Below are positions 43,935 to 52,742 of a DNA stretch of 64,000 nucleotides, piece by piece (positions within the stretch are counted from its first letter, which is position 1; every line of letters starts with the position of its first letter). The notes under the pieces were generated by a model. The model searched no databases and had not been told where the DNA came from. It was given only the letters and a program-made list of their open reading frames with translations. This stretch comes from Thiobacillus denitrificans (GTDB taxonomy: Bacteria > Pseudomonadota > Gammaproteobacteria > Burkholderiales > Thiobacillaceae): positions 42,143 through 106,142 of the forward strand of contig NZ_LDUG01000033.1 of assembly GCF_001530125.1 (NCBI RefSeq), read 5' to 3'. A program made the translations under genes and the position numbers.

Positions 43935-44371
43935 GCGCTCCCCTTCCTGAAAGCCTGCTCCAGCGTCCGCAAGGCGGCTTGCCAACGCTTGTGCTCGGCG
44001 GCGCTCGCCCCGGCAAAACACGCGCCCAGATGCGCCAGATGCGCCGGGAACACCCTGGCAAACAAGGCCTCGCCCGCCTGGGTCAGCCGGACAATCTGAC
44101 AGCGCCCATCGCTGACGTGCGCGATTCGCTCCACCCAGCCGCGATCAGCCAGGCGGTCGACCACGCCGGTCAGCGTGCCCTTGGTAATGAGCGTTTTTTC
44201 GCCGAGTTCGGTGGCGGTCATCCCGGGGGTATTGCCAAGTGTTGCAATGACGTCGAACTGCGGCGGCGTCAGCCCCAATTCGCGGATGTGCGCGGCAGAA
44301 AAGCTTTCAAACGCCTGATAGCACCGAACCAGTGCTTGAACAGTCGGCAGGAATTCTGCTTGCGAATTCAT
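43931..44371 (-). CDS. MarR-family transcriptional regulator
   Basis: A 146-residue winged-helix regulator (LGLTPPQFDVIATLGNTPGMTATELGEKTLITKGTLTGVVDRLADRGWVERIAHVSDGRCQIVRLTQAGEALF). It heads the operon with the cytochrome b561 and second yceI genes and is coupled to them by an ATGA overlap. A perfect long dyad lies just before its start, so self-repression is very likely. The inducer is unknown; a redox or phenolic signal would fit the family. Confidence 0.92.
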   Translation of the reverse strand: MNSQAEFLPTVQALVRCYQAFESFSAAHIRELGLTPPQFDVIATLGNTPGMTATELGEKTLITKGTLTGVVDRLADRGWVERIAHVSDGRCQIVRLTQAGEALFARVFPAHLAHLGACFAGASAAEHKRWQAALRTLEQAFRKGSA

Positions 44372-44383
44372 TGAAAACCTTAA

Positions 44384-44424
44384 TTAGTTCTAACACAAAC
44401 CAATTTAGTTCGTGTTAGAACTAA
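44384..44424. promoter_or_regulatory. Operator-like dyad upstream of marR
   Basis: TTAGTTCTAACAC (44384-44396) and GTGTTAGAACTAA (44412-44424) are perfect 13-bp complements, 12 bases before the marR start. A further TTTAGTTCG inside repeats half of the arm. The AT-rich form and place are typical of a MarR operator, and a promoter must overlap it. Confidence 0.75.
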
Positions 44425-44481
44425 TGTCAAGCAGTTCAGCAAGCTGACAGCGGGTTGCGCTGCAAGTGCATGTCTAGCGCA

Positions 44482-45363
44482 TCAAGGCGCGGGGTGGTTG
44501 TCCTGGTCGACGGGTTCGTGGGTAACTTCGTGAGCCCACGCGCTCACTGCATCTTGCATCGCGGGCTCCGTCTGTCTGCCCTCTATCAGATAATCGAGCC
44601 AGGCATTGGATAGCTTTTCTTGAACGCTGTTTTGTCCCTGGCGCGCCAGCAGATTCTTGAAATCGAGTTCAAACAAAGGCTGGTGTTGGTTGAAGCAGGA
44701 AAAGACATACCTGGATGGCTCACCTGTCACGCTGTCCACATGACGACAGAGACACTGGGCGCAGACTTCCTTCATCATGCACTGCATGGGGCTGTTCACT
44801 GCGGCAATCGCATTGAAACCGGGTTTCAGATAGGGCTTAAGATCGCCACTCAACATCGTGCGGAAGATTTCCATCGATTCGGGATGGTCGGAGAGGATGA
44901 GCTGGTCTGTGCTGCTTACCCACTCAGCGAAAGGTGCGTCCATCTCTGCACACGATTGCAGAAACTCATCCAGCCCGTGCACAAAGCAGGCATCCTGTTG
45001 CCGCCTCAGTTTCAGGGCCGGCCCTTCGTCCAGCACCCAGATGGCCTGATCCGTCAGGATCTCGATGGCACGCTGGACTGCACGTGCCCGCTCCGCATCG
45101 CGAAAATGCCCGATAAACACAATCCGGTTGCCCGCAGCGCGCCACATCGCCGCACCGTCCACCGTGCTGGTCACGGCGGAGTGACTACCCGCCACCGTCA
45201 CGGTTGCGTTTTCGGGCACGGGCAGGCCGGTGCCGGTCGGCCCCATCAAAATCACGCGGGTGCCGGGTTTGAGCGTGGACGCGATATGGCTCGACACGCC
45301 CACGGCGTTGATCAGCAACTGCACTTCGCCACGCGACGGGTCGACATGCACGCCATCGATGAA
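44482..45363 (-). pseudogene. C-terminal part of an iron-sulfur flavoprotein reductase, truncated
   Basis: The frame opens at 45396, but its first dozen residues belong to the neighbouring GntR gene in another frame. From about 45361 it reads FIDGVHVDPSRGEVQLLINAVGVSSHIASTLKPGTRVILMGPTG and HFRDAERARAVQRAIEIL, then SPMQCMMKEVCAQCLCRHVD and GEPSRYVFSCFNQHQPLFELDF. This looks like the NAD(P)-binding and cysteine cluster part of a ferredoxin-NADP reductase/PyrK-like subunit. No FAD-binding front half exists, so the gene lost its 5' end in a deletion. About 290 of the residues are real protein sequence and still open, so the event may be recent. Confidence 0.62.
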
Positions 45364-45586
45364 TCTTGAAAATGAGGCCTTCCTTTTGCAGATCACCCAA
45401 TGCCTGCCTCACCGTGATACGCGATACGCTAAAGGTGTTCATCAGTTCGCTTTCGGATGGCATCTGCTGATGTTCCTGGTAGGTGCCGTCGAGGATGCGG
45501 TCACGCAGAATTTCCTTGATCTGTGTATACAGCGGCACCGGCGACATCTGCAGCACCGCTGGATTCTTCTTTCGGGTTTTCTCCAT
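45360..45586 (-). pseudogene. GntR-family regulator, N-terminal DNA-binding half only
   Basis: The first 76 residues are a clean GntR winged helix: PVPLYTQIKEILRDRILDGTYQEHQQMPSESELMNTFSVSRITVRQALGDLQKEGLIFKIH. The usual next motif (GKGTFV) is replaced at about 45360 by sequence that is out of frame with the flavoprotein fragment, and the effector-binding domain is absent. Reading on gives an Arg-rich tail to 45185 that is only a shadow. A dyad that looks like its former operator is preserved upstream. The start is ATG at 45586. Confidence 0.75.
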
Positions 45587-45601
45587 ATCTCGTCACGCTC
45601 C

Positions 45602-45623
45602 ATTACTTGTTATGACGAGTAAT
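45602..45623. promoter_or_regulatory. Dyad upstream of the truncated gntR
   Basis: A 22-base imperfect palindrome has ATTACT and AGTAAT as its ends and GT..AC half-sites in the middle, 16 bases before the gntR ATG. The ACTTGT-N4-ACGAGT core is like HutC/GntR-type operators. The rest of the gap to moaE (45624-45917) holds nothing I recognise. Confidence 0.45.
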
Positions 45624-45917
45624 GACAAAGCAACGCCCATGCCAACCATGCGGCGTGATTAGTGAAACAATCCGAAAGCATTGTGGATATTGGCTTGCAG
45701 CCAATATGGGTGGACGAATAAACGCCCATGATTGAGCGATGCGTGCAGCACTGGCTTAGTGCGTAGATCGCTAAACTTGTTTTAGATTGGTGCAGACAGA
45801 GGGATAAAAGTACGCCCCTGCGAGGCGTCGTCATACCCTGAACAACGTGGTGAGAAACTACAGTTAAGGCACTGGGGAAATGCCTTGGTAGCCCCGATCA
45901 GGTTTGAGTTTGAGGAA

Positions 45918-46373
45918 TCAGGAATCCGTCCAGCGCGCTGCGGCTGCGTCGTCGCTGACACGCGCATCCACCCAGCGCTCGCCCTCAGGGGTTTCTTCCT
46001 TCTTCCAGAACGGCGCGCGGGTTTTCAGCGCATCCATGATGTATTCGCAGGCGGCGAACGCTTCGCCGCGGTGGCTGCTGGCCACGGCCACCAGTACGAT
46101 AGAGTCGCCCGGCAGCAGCCGGCCGACCCGGTGGATTACGGTGACGTCAAGCAGCGCCCAGCGCGAGCGTGCCTCATCGACCAGCGCGGCGAGCGCCTTC
46201 TCAGTCATGCCGGGATAGTGTTCCAGCGTCATCGCCTGCACGCCACTGCCTTCGTTGCTATCCCGCGCCAGACCGACAAAACTCGCGATGGCGCCGATGT
46301 CGGTGTGGCCCTGGCTGATGGCATTCACTTCGGCACCCAAATCGAAGGCTTCGGCCTGAACAAGTATCTTCAT
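45918..46373 (-). CDS. moaE: Molybdopterin synthase large subunit MoaE
   Basis: Catalytic subunit that, with thiocarboxylated MoaD, converts cyclic pyranopterin monophosphate to molybdopterin. The 151 residues include VNAISQGHTDIGAIASFVGLARDSN, LEHYPGMTEKALAALVDEA, VTVIHRVGRLLPGDSIVLVAVASSHRGEAFAACEYIMDALKTRAPFWKKE, with the conserved lysines of the active site. It follows moaD by four bases. The same transcript carries moeA and mobB. Confidence 0.96.
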   Translation of the reverse strand: MKILVQAEAFDLGAEVNAISQGHTDIGAIASFVGLARDSNEGSGVQAMTLEHYPGMTEKALAALVDEARSRWALLDVTVIHRVGRLLPGDSIVLVAVASSHRGEAFAACEYIMDALKTRAPFWKKEETPEGERWVDARVSDDAAAARWTDS

Positions 46374-46377
46374 CAGA

Positions 46378-46629
46378 TCAGCCTCCGGTCACCGGCGGAA
46401 AAATCGCGACTTCGGCGTGATCCGGCAGTATCGCGTCGAGCGTAACGATGTCCTGATTCACCGCGACACGAAACGCCCGGCCTGCGGCCAGTTCTTCAGC
46501 CCACACGCCGCCGCGCGCCTGCAGCTGCGCGACCAGATCGGCCGCGGTGGCGCCAGCGAAGTCCACATTTTCTTCGGCCAACCCGAAGTGCTCGCGCAGG
46601 CGGGCGAAATACAGCACACGGAGGTTCAT
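46378..46629 (-). CDS. moaD: Molybdopterin synthase small subunit MoaD
   Basis: Ubiquitin-fold sulfur carrier of 83 residues, ending in the diagnostic Gly-Gly (VAIFPPVTGG) that is adenylated and thiocarboxylated. LRVLYFARLREHFGLAEENVDF is the typical first strand and helix. Its ATG overlaps the moeA stop by four bases, and moaE follows after four bases. Confidence 0.95.
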   Translation of the reverse strand: MNLRVLYFARLREHFGLAEENVDFAGATAADLVAQLQARGGVWAEELAAGRAFRVAVNQDIVTLDAILPDHAEVAIFPPVTGG

Positions 46630-47819
46630 GCAAGGAGTTCCGAGAAAGGAATGAAGCGCACCCAGTCGCCCGCCTGCACGGTCTGGCCCACTTCAAGGTC
46701 AATCAGGCCGTCGGCCCAGGCGCACGAGGTCAGCACGCCCGAGCCCTGGTTGGGGAACAGCGCCAGCTTGCCGTTGGCCTGAAGTTGCGCGCGCAGGAAC
46801 TCGCGCCGCACGCCCGGTTTCGTCCAGGCGAAATCCGCCTGGACGACAAACGCGCGGTACAGCACGTCGGACGCGCCCATGCGCTTTAGCAGGAAGGGCC
46901 GAACGAACAGGCAGAAGGTGACGAAGGCCGACACCGGGTTGCCGGGCAGACCGATGAAGTCGGCGCCATTCACGCGTCCATAGACAAGCGGCTTGCCGGG
47001 CTTCATCGCGACTTTCCACATCTCGACGCGGCCGAGTTTTTCGACCGCCACTTTCACGTAGTCGGCCTCGCCCACCGACACGCCGCCGCTGGTGATGACG
47101 ACGTCGGCCAGGCTGGCGGCGCGCGCCAGCGCGGCTTCGGTCGCCTCCAGCGTGTCGGGCACGATGCCGAGGTCGATCAGTTCGCAGCCCAGGCCGTTCA
47201 GCAGCCCGGTCAGCGTGTAGCGGTTGGAGTTGTATATCTGGCCGGGCAGCAAGGGCGCGCCTGGCGTCACCAGTTCATCGCCGGTGAAGAAACACGCGAC
47301 CTTGAGCTTTCTGAAAACCGGCAATTCAGCCAGTCCGACCGAGGCAGCAAGGCCCATTTCTGCCGCGCCGAGGCGGGTACCGGCAGCGAGAACTTGCGCA
47401 CCCAACTCGATATCTTCGCCCGCGTGGCGGATATTTTCGCCTGGCTGCGGCAGTTTGTTGATGACGACGGATTCACCCTCCGTCGCGCAATATTCCTGCA
47501 TCAGCACGGCGTTGGCGCCCGGCGGCACCGGTGCGCCGGTGAAAATGCGCGCGGCGGTGCCAGGCTGCAGCGGCGACCCGACGGTGCCGGCGAGGATGCG
47601 CTGCGACACCGGCAAGCGCACGCCGGCCACCACCACGTCGGCGGCGCGCACGGCGTAGCCGTCCATTGCGCTGTTGTCGAGCGGCGGCACGGTGATGGCA
47701 GAGGTCTGCGGCGCGGCAAGCACGCGCCCGAGCGCATCCGTCACGGACACGGTCTCGGTTTCGGTTACCCCGTGCGCACGTTCGAGCAGGGCATCAAGCA
47801 GTTGGTCGGCTGAGAGCAT
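46626..47819 (-). CDS. moeA: Molybdopterin molybdenumtransferase MoeA
   Basis: Inserts molybdenum into adenylated molybdopterin. The 397 residues show [81 protein letters not shown] and [19 protein letters not shown], the MoeA signatures in order. The frame opens further upstream, inside mobB, but [12 protein letters not shown] at 47819 is the natural start and gives only a 26-base overlap with mobB. Confidence 0.95.
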   Translation of the reverse strand: MLSADQLLDALLERAHGVTETETVSVTDALGRVLAAPQTSAITVPPLDNSAMDGYAVRAADVVVAGVRLPVSQRILAGTVGSPLQPGTAARIFTGAPVPPGANAVLMQEYCATEGESVVINKLPQPGENIRHAGEDIELGAQVLAAGTRLGAAEMGLAASVGLAELPVFRKLKVACFFTGDELVTPGAPLLPGQIYNSNRYTLTGLLNGLGCELIDLGIVPDTLEATEAALARAASLADVVITSGGVSVGEADYVKVAVEKLGRVEMWKVAMKPGKPLVYGRVNGADFIGLPGNPVSAFVTFCLFVRPFLLKRMGASDVLYRAFVVQADFAWTKPGVRREFLRAQLQANGKLALFPNQGSGVLTSCAWADGLIDLEVGQTVQAGDWVRFIPFSELLA

Positions 47820-48294
47820 GGTCAATAATGAAATCGGTAAGTTGGGAAATAGCATCGAGGTCGATGCGGGGAAAATCGGTAGGCGGACCGACGTCGGACG
47901 CCACCGCCAGAATATCCGGGTCGTCCGGAAACAGCCAGGGCTTGGCGGTCTCGGCGCGATGCACTTCCAGCTTTGGGATGGGCTCACGCTTGTAGCCTTC
48001 GACCAGCACCAGATCGCACGGCGGCAGTTGCGCAAGCAGATCATCCAGCAAGGGCGGCGTGTCGCGATGCTCGGTCAGCACCGCCGTGCGGTGGTCCGAC
48101 GCCAGCAGCACCGCCGCCGCGCCCGCCTCGCGCGCACGCCAACTGTCCTTGCCGGGGCGGTCGATGTCGAAGTCGTGGTGGGTGTGCTTGATCACCGCCA
48201 CCTTCAGCCCGCGCGCCGCCAGTTGCGGCAGCACGCGCTCGATCAGCGTGGTCTTGCCGCTGCCGCTGTAACCTGTGATGCCGAATACTTTCAT
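47794..48294 (-). CDS. mobB: Molybdopterin-guanine dinucleotide biosynthesis adaptor MobB
   Basis: A 166-residue GTP-binding protein assisting MobA in making the guanine dinucleotide form of the cofactor. Walker A is [16 protein letters not shown] (about 8-22), followed by [34 protein letters not shown] and [24 protein letters not shown]. It is first in the mobB-moeA-moaD-moaE transcript and divergent from moaA. MobA is not in this window. Confidence 0.93.
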   Translation of the reverse strand: MKVFGITGYSGSGKTTLIERVLPQLAARGLKVAVIKHTHHDFDIDRPGKDSWRAREAGAAAVLLASDHRTAVLTEHRDTPPLLDDLLAQLPPCDLVLVEGYKREPIPKLEVHRAETAKPWLFPDDPDILAVASDVGPPTDFPRIDLDAISQLTDFIIDHALSRPTA

Positions 48295-48321
48295 GCTTGC
48301 GTTGCCAGTCCGACTGAATAG

Positions 48322-48345
48322 GGTTATATTTTTTCATATATAACC
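48322..48345. promoter_or_regulatory. Mo-box-like dyad between mobB and moaA
   Basis: GGTTATATT-TTTTCA-TATATAACC lies between the divergent mobB (start 48294) and moaA (start 48375) genes. The known ModE consensus in Rhodobacter is CGnTATATA-N6-TATATAnCG; the spacer length and nearly all core positions agree. The flanking bases extend the pairing to GGGTTATAT and ATATAACCC. A short ModE-like regulator is encoded at 39632-39967. Confidence 0.6.
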
Positions 48346-48374
48346 CATTCCTGCCAACCACTTCCGCTCTCATC

Positions 48375-49358
48375 ATGAACGCTACCGTTCTCACCGATCA
48401 GTTTGGCCGCCGCATCGACTACGTACGGCTGTCGGTGACCGACCGCTGCGACCTGCGCTGCAGCTATTGCATGCCGGAAGGTTTCACGGGCTTCGAGGAA
48501 CCCGAGCACTGGCTCAACTTCGACGAGATCGAACGCCTGATCGGCGCGTTTGCGCGGCTCGGCGTGAGCCGCATCCGCCTGACCGGCGGCGAACCGCTGC
48601 TGCGACGCGACATCGCCGGACTGGCTGGGCGCATTGCCGCCCTGCCCGGCATTCATGACCTGTCAATGTCGACCAATGCCACCCAGCTCGACCGCCACGC
48701 ACAGGCACTGAAAGCCGCCGGCGTGACGCGGCTCAACGTCAGTCTCGATTCGCTGCAGCAGGCGCGGGTGGAAAAAATCAATGGCCGCGATGTACTGGCC
48801 AAGGTGATGGCGGGGCTCGCCACCGCGCAGGACGCGGGCTTCACGCCGATCAAGCTCAACATGGTGGCGCTTGCCGGCACCAACGACGACGAAATCGACG
48901 AAATGGTGGCCTTCTGCATGGCGCGCGGCTTCGTGCTGCGGCTGATCGAGGCGATGCCGATGGGTGACACCGGCCGCAACGCCGAATACCTCGACCTGCA
49001 GCAGGTGAAGGAACGCCTGCGAGCGCAGTTCGATCTGGTCGAAACCACTCTGCATGGTGCCGGGCCTGCCCGCTATCTGGGTACCGCCGACGGCCGCTTC
49101 AACGTCGGCTTCATCACACCCATCTCGCAGCATTTCTGCCAGACCTGCAACCGTATCCGCGTCGCCGTCGACGGCACCGCCTACATGTGCCTGGGGCAGG
49201 AGGAAAAATTCGAATTCCGCCCGCTGCTGCGCGGCGGCTGTAGCGACGCCGAACTGGAAGCGGCCATTCTCGAAGCGATCAACCTCAAGCCGGAACGCCA
49301 CGAATTCAACGAATCGCCGCACAAGATCCTGCGCTTCATGTCGATGACCGGCGGCTGA
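48375..49358 (+). CDS. moaA: GTP 3',8-cyclase MoaA (radical SAM)
   Basis: First enzyme of molybdenum cofactor synthesis, acting with MoaC. The 327 residues have the radical SAM cluster motif in DRCDLRCSYCMPEG, the SAM-binding RLTGGEPLLRRDI, a C-terminal second cluster in CQTCNRIRVAVDGTAYMCLG, and the essential terminal Gly-Gly (SMTGG). The ATG at 48375 follows the dyad by about 30 bases. moaC is not adjacent. The 3' end is convergent with the EgtB/SenA-type gene, five bases apart. Confidence 0.97.
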   Translation: MNATVLTDQFGRRIDYVRLSVTDRCDLRCSYCMPEGFTGFEEPEHWLNFDEIERLIGAFARLGVSRIRLTGGEPLLRRDIAGLAGRIAALPGIHDLSMSTNATQLDRHAQALKAAGVTRLNVSLDSLQQARVEKINGRDVLAKVMAGLATAQDAGFTPIKLNMVALAGTNDDEIDEMVAFCMARGFVLRLIEAMPMGDTGRNAEYLDLQQVKERLRAQFDLVETTLHGAGPARYLGTADGRFNVGFITPISQHFCQTCNRIRVAVDGTAYMCLGQEEKFEFRPLLRGGCSDAELEAAILEAINLKPERHEFNESPHKILRFMSMTGG

Positions 49359-49363
49359 ACCGC

Positions 49364-50521
49364 TTAAGCCGAACTTGCAGTGCGGAATCCCGCAAACGGA
49401 TCGCGCCGATGCGGCAGGTAGAAATTGCGGAAGCCGGGACGCTTGAGGGACGGGTCGGTGACCGGCCCGCCGCCGCGCAATTCCCCGTGGGTGTGGAACC
49501 AGGGCTCTGAATAATCGTGATACGGATCGGGCGCAAAGCCCGGATACGGTGTGAACGGATCGCGCAGCCATTCCCACGCCATGCCCCAATGAAAATCCGG
49601 CTGCGCCACCGCACGCAGCCACTGCGCAGCCGTCGGCAGGCGCCGGCCCCTCCACGCAGCGAAAGCTTCGGCCTCAAAGCGGTTCACATGCAGCATGGGC
49701 GCCTCTGCACTCAGCGGCAGCCAGCGGTTGAAACGGCGCACCTGCCAGCCGCTGTTTGCCTGCTTCCAGTACACGGGATGATGCGCGTCGCTGGCCAGGC
49801 GCCAGGCCCAGCCGTCAGCCGACCATCCCGCCCGGCACTGGTAACCCCCCGCCTCGACGAATTCGGCGAAGGCCGTCTCGGACAGTGGATTTGCGTCGAT
49901 GTCGAACGCCGCGACCGGAACCGTATGGCGCCATTTTTCATTGTCGAAAATGAACCCGTCGTCCGGTCCGCTCCCCAGCACCACTTCACCCCCACCAATC
50001 GCCAGCCGCTGCGCAGACAGCACGCCGGCAACGTCGGGGCGGGCGGGCGGCGCATAGCCCAGATCCTGGAAGGCCATCCACCAGGCCTCGATGTGCATCA
50101 GCTCGTGATAGAGACACAACTCGGCGAAATACGCGATTTCGGCGTCGAGTCCGCTGCGCAGGCGGGCGGTCACGGCATCGGCCACCTGGCTCGCGTAGGC
50201 GTCGACTGCCGCCGGCTCCAGCAAAGGCAGGTCCCAACGAACGTCGTGCGGTACGCTGGAGGAATCGTACAAGGCGTCGGCACCACGCAACAGGCTGGGC
50301 GCGCGCGCGCCGTCGGGCCTTTCGCGCAGGCACCAGCGTTCCTGGAACCAGACGATGTGTCCGTATTCCCACAGCGGCGGGTTCAGACGCTCTGCGCGCG
50401 GCCCCAGCCAGCCGCCGGCCGGCAGGCAGTCGATCAGTGCGCGCAAGCGGCCGCGCGCCCGCTCAAGCCGGTCGATAAGTTGGTCTGCGGTATGGCCGCT
50501 GACGGGTCGAGTTCGATTCAT
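49364..50521 (-). CDS. EgtB/SenA-family sulfoxide or selenoneine synthase
   Basis: Non-heme iron enzyme that joins a chalcogen to hercynine. The 385 residues hold a DinB-like helical domain with H55 (EYGHIVWF) and HX3HXE at H139/H143 (YHELMHIEAW), matching the iron triad of mycobacterial EgtB, and a C-terminal FGE-sulfatase domain (about 180-370; GGYQCRAGWSADGWAW, VNRFEAEAFAAWRGRRLPTAAQWLRAV, GFRNFYLPHRRDPFAGFR). I favour the SenA branch because selD and egtD are divergent from it, but sequence alone does not separate SenA from EgtB by eye. The start is ATG at 50521; the frame above it is read-through of the divergent region. Confidence 0.82.
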   Translation of the reverse strand: MNRTRPVSGHTADQLIDRLERARGRLRALIDCLPAGGWLGPRAERLNPPLWEYGHIVWFQERWCLRERPDGARAPSLLRGADALYDSSSVPHDVRWDLPLLEPAAVDAYASQVADAVTARLRSGLDAEIAYFAELCLYHELMHIEAWWMAFQDLGYAPPARPDVAGVLSAQRLAIGGGEVVLGSGPDDGFIFDNEKWRHTVPVAAFDIDANPLSETAFAEFVEAGGYQCRAGWSADGWAWRLASDAHHPVYWKQANSGWQVRRFNRWLPLSAEAPMLHVNRFEAEAFAAWRGRRLPTAAQWLRAVAQPDFHWGMAWEWLRDPFTPYPGFAPDPYHDYSEPWFHTHGELRGGGPVTDPSLKRPGFRNFYLPHRRDPFAGFRTASSA

Positions 50522-50585
50522 GTGTAATATAAAGCACTGTAGCCCAGCATTCCGGGTGCCCACTCTCGACAGACGAATTCGGACC

Positions 50586-51656
50586 ATGAACGATACCCTC
50601 CTCGCTCCCCCCATCCGATTGACCCAGTTTTCCCACGGCGGCGGCTGCGGCTGCAAGATCGCACCCTCGGTGCTGCGCGAGATCCTGTCCGACACGCCCT
50701 TCGCGTCGCACCTCGCGGCGGCGTACCCTGATCTTTTGGTGGGCATCGAGCACGGCGACGATGCCGCAGTCTACCGGCTGAACGACGAACAGGCGATTGT
50801 GGCGACCACCGACTTCTTCATGCCCATCGTCGACGATCCCTACGAGTTCGGCCGCATCGCCGCTACCAATGCGCTATCCGACGTCTATGCCATGGGCGGA
50901 CGGCCGTTGTTCGCCCTGGCCATCGTCGGCATGCCGATCGGCAAGCTGCCCAACAGCGTCATCCGGCAAATCCTCGCCGGTGGCGAGTCGGTATGCAAAG
51001 CCGCCGGGATTCCCATTGCCGGCGGCCATTCCATCGACGCGCCGGAGCCGATCTACGGCTTGGTCGGCATCGGCGTGGTGAATCCGCGCAAGGTCAAGCA
51101 GAACGGCGGTGGCCAGGCCGGCGACCTGCTGATTCTCGGCAAGCCGCTGGGCGTCGGCATCTACAGCGCGGCGCTGAAAAAGGGCCTGCTGAGCGCGGAT
51201 CAATATGCGGTGATGATTGCCGCCACCACCCAGCTCAACACCGCGGGTGCCGATCTGGCCGAAATGGAGGGGGTGCATGCGATGACCGACATCACCGGCT
51301 TCGGCCTGCTCGGCCATCTGCTCGAAATCACCCGCGCATCGCAACTGTCGGCGCGCGTCGAATTGGCCCGTCTGCCCCTGTTTCCAGGCGTAGGCGAGTT
51401 GGCTCGGGGCGGCCATATCACCGGCGCCAGCGAGCGCAACTGGGCGAGCTATGGCAGCGAAGTCAATCTGGCCGACGGCATCGCCGACTGGCAGTGCGCC
51501 CTCTTGACTGATCCGCAAACCAGCGGCGGCTTGCTGGTGAGCTGCGCGCCTGAATCTAGAGAAGCGGTGCTGGAAATCTTTAGCCGGCACGGCTTCGCGC
51601 AGGCGACGGAAATCGGACGACTGGACGCCGGCAGCCAGGTTTCGATCGGGGCCTGA
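50586..51656 (+). CDS. selD: Selenide, water dikinase SelD (selenophosphate synthetase)
   Basis: Makes selenophosphate from selenide and ATP. The 356 residues start with IRLTQFSHGGGCGCKIAPSVL, with C21 and K24 equal to catalytic Cys17 and Lys20 of the E. coli enzyme; the active residue is Cys, not Sec. DDAAVYRLNDEQAIVATTDFFMPIVDDPYEFGRIAATNALSDVYAMGG and LLTDPQTSGGLLVSC complete the AIR-synthase-like fold. The egtD start is the base after its stop, a strong sign of one transcript for hercynine and selenophosphate. No selA, selB or mnmH is visible nearby. Confidence 0.95.
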   Translation: MNDTLLAPPIRLTQFSHGGGCGCKIAPSVLREILSDTPFASHLAAAYPDLLVGIEHGDDAAVYRLNDEQAIVATTDFFMPIVDDPYEFGRIAATNALSDVYAMGGRPLFALAIVGMPIGKLPNSVIRQILAGGESVCKAAGIPIAGGHSIDAPEPIYGLVGIGVVNPRKVKQNGGGQAGDLLILGKPLGVGIYSAALKKGLLSADQYAVMIAATTQLNTAGADLAEMEGVHAMTDITGFGLLGHLLEITRASQLSARVELARLPLFPGVGELARGGHITGASERNWASYGSEVNLADGIADWQCALLTDPQTSGGLLVSCAPESREAVLEIFSRHGFAQATEIGRLDAGSQVSIGA

Positions 51657-52607
51657 GTGTCCTTTACCTTCAAGGATTTCCCCGCTGCGTGCGACGATTT
51701 GCGCCGCGACGTGCTGGCCGGTCTGGCCGCCCGCCCCAAGTCCATTCCGCCCAAATACTTCTACGACGAAGCGGGCTGCCGGCTGTTCGAATCGATCTGC
51801 GCGCAGCCCGAATACACGCTCACCCGAACCGAAGAGGCGCTGCTGCGTGACCGGCTCGGCGACATCGCCGCCACCATTGGCCCGGTGGACTGCATCGTCG
51901 AACCGGGCGCCGGTGAGTGCGCCAAGGTGCGCCTGTTGCTGGAGGCCCTGCGCCCCCCCCACCTGGTCGTGCTGGACATTGCCGGCGCCCCGCTCGCTGC
52001 TGCGGCCGAACCACTCTCACGCGATTACCCGGGGCTTGCCGTCACCGCGCTGGGGATGGACTTCATCCACGATCTGGAAGCCGCGACACCCTGGCTGCCG
52101 GCCGGACGGCGGCTCATCTACTATCCCGGTTCAAGCATCGGCAACTTCGCGCCGGATGCAGCAACTGCCTTGCTAACCCGCTTTCGCCAGCTGGCCGGCG
52201 CGGAAGGCCAACTGCTCATCGGCTTCGACCTCAAGAAAGACCCGCAGCGGTTGCACGCCGCCTACAACGACGCTGCCGGCATCACCGCCGCCTTCAACCT
52301 CAACCTGCTTGAGCGGCTGAACCGCGAACTGGACGCCGACTTCGACCTCGCCCACTTTCGTCACTACGCGTTCTACAACCCAACCGCCGGCCGCATCGAA
52401 ATGCACCTGGTCAGCCTCGCCGGACAGCATGTGACCGTCGCGGGCCGGCGCTTCAATTTCGCCCTCGGCGAAACGCTGCACACCGAAGACTCCTACAAAT
52501 TCCGGCGCGACGAATTCAGCGCAATTGCGACAAACGCCGGCTGGCAGCTCGCTGCGGAATGGGAACACGACGGGTTCGCGATCCATCTATACAGGGGTTC
52601 CCGCTAG
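51657..52607 (+). CDS. egtD: L-histidine N-alpha-methyltransferase EgtD
   Basis: Trimethylates histidine to hercynine, the precursor of ergothioneine and selenoneine. The 316 residues show PPKYFYDEAGCRLFESICAQPEYTLTRTEE at the start, VEPGAGECAKVRLLLEAL as the SAM site, RLIYYPGSSIGNFAPDAA, LLIGFDLKKDPQRLHAAYNDAAGITAAFNLNLL and the substrate loop near the end (EDSYKFRRDEFSAIATNAGW). The start is GTG, directly after the selD stop (TGAGTG); no ATG lies in a plausible position. Confidence 0.95.
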   Translation: MSFTFKDFPAACDDLRRDVLAGLAARPKSIPPKYFYDEAGCRLFESICAQPEYTLTRTEEALLRDRLGDIAATIGPVDCIVEPGAGECAKVRLLLEALRPPHLVVLDIAGAPLAAAAEPLSRDYPGLAVTALGMDFIHDLEAATPWLPAGRRLIYYPGSSIGNFAPDAATALLTRFRQLAGAEGQLLIGFDLKKDPQRLHAAYNDAAGITAAFNLNLLERLNRELDADFDLAHFRHYAFYNPTAGRIEMHLVSLAGQHVTVAGRRFNFALGETLHTEDSYKFRRDEFSAIATNAGWQLAAEWEHDGFAIHLYRGSR

Positions 52608-52742
52608 AAGCCGAGTTCGAGCAGAGAACGATTGCGCGCGCCATGCAGGATGAAATGCAGTTCATGTTTTTCCTCAAGCATTGAGTGATAACCCTGAAGT
52701 CGGACGGGTCGCGCAAACCTTGCAAGGCCGTAAAATTTCCAC

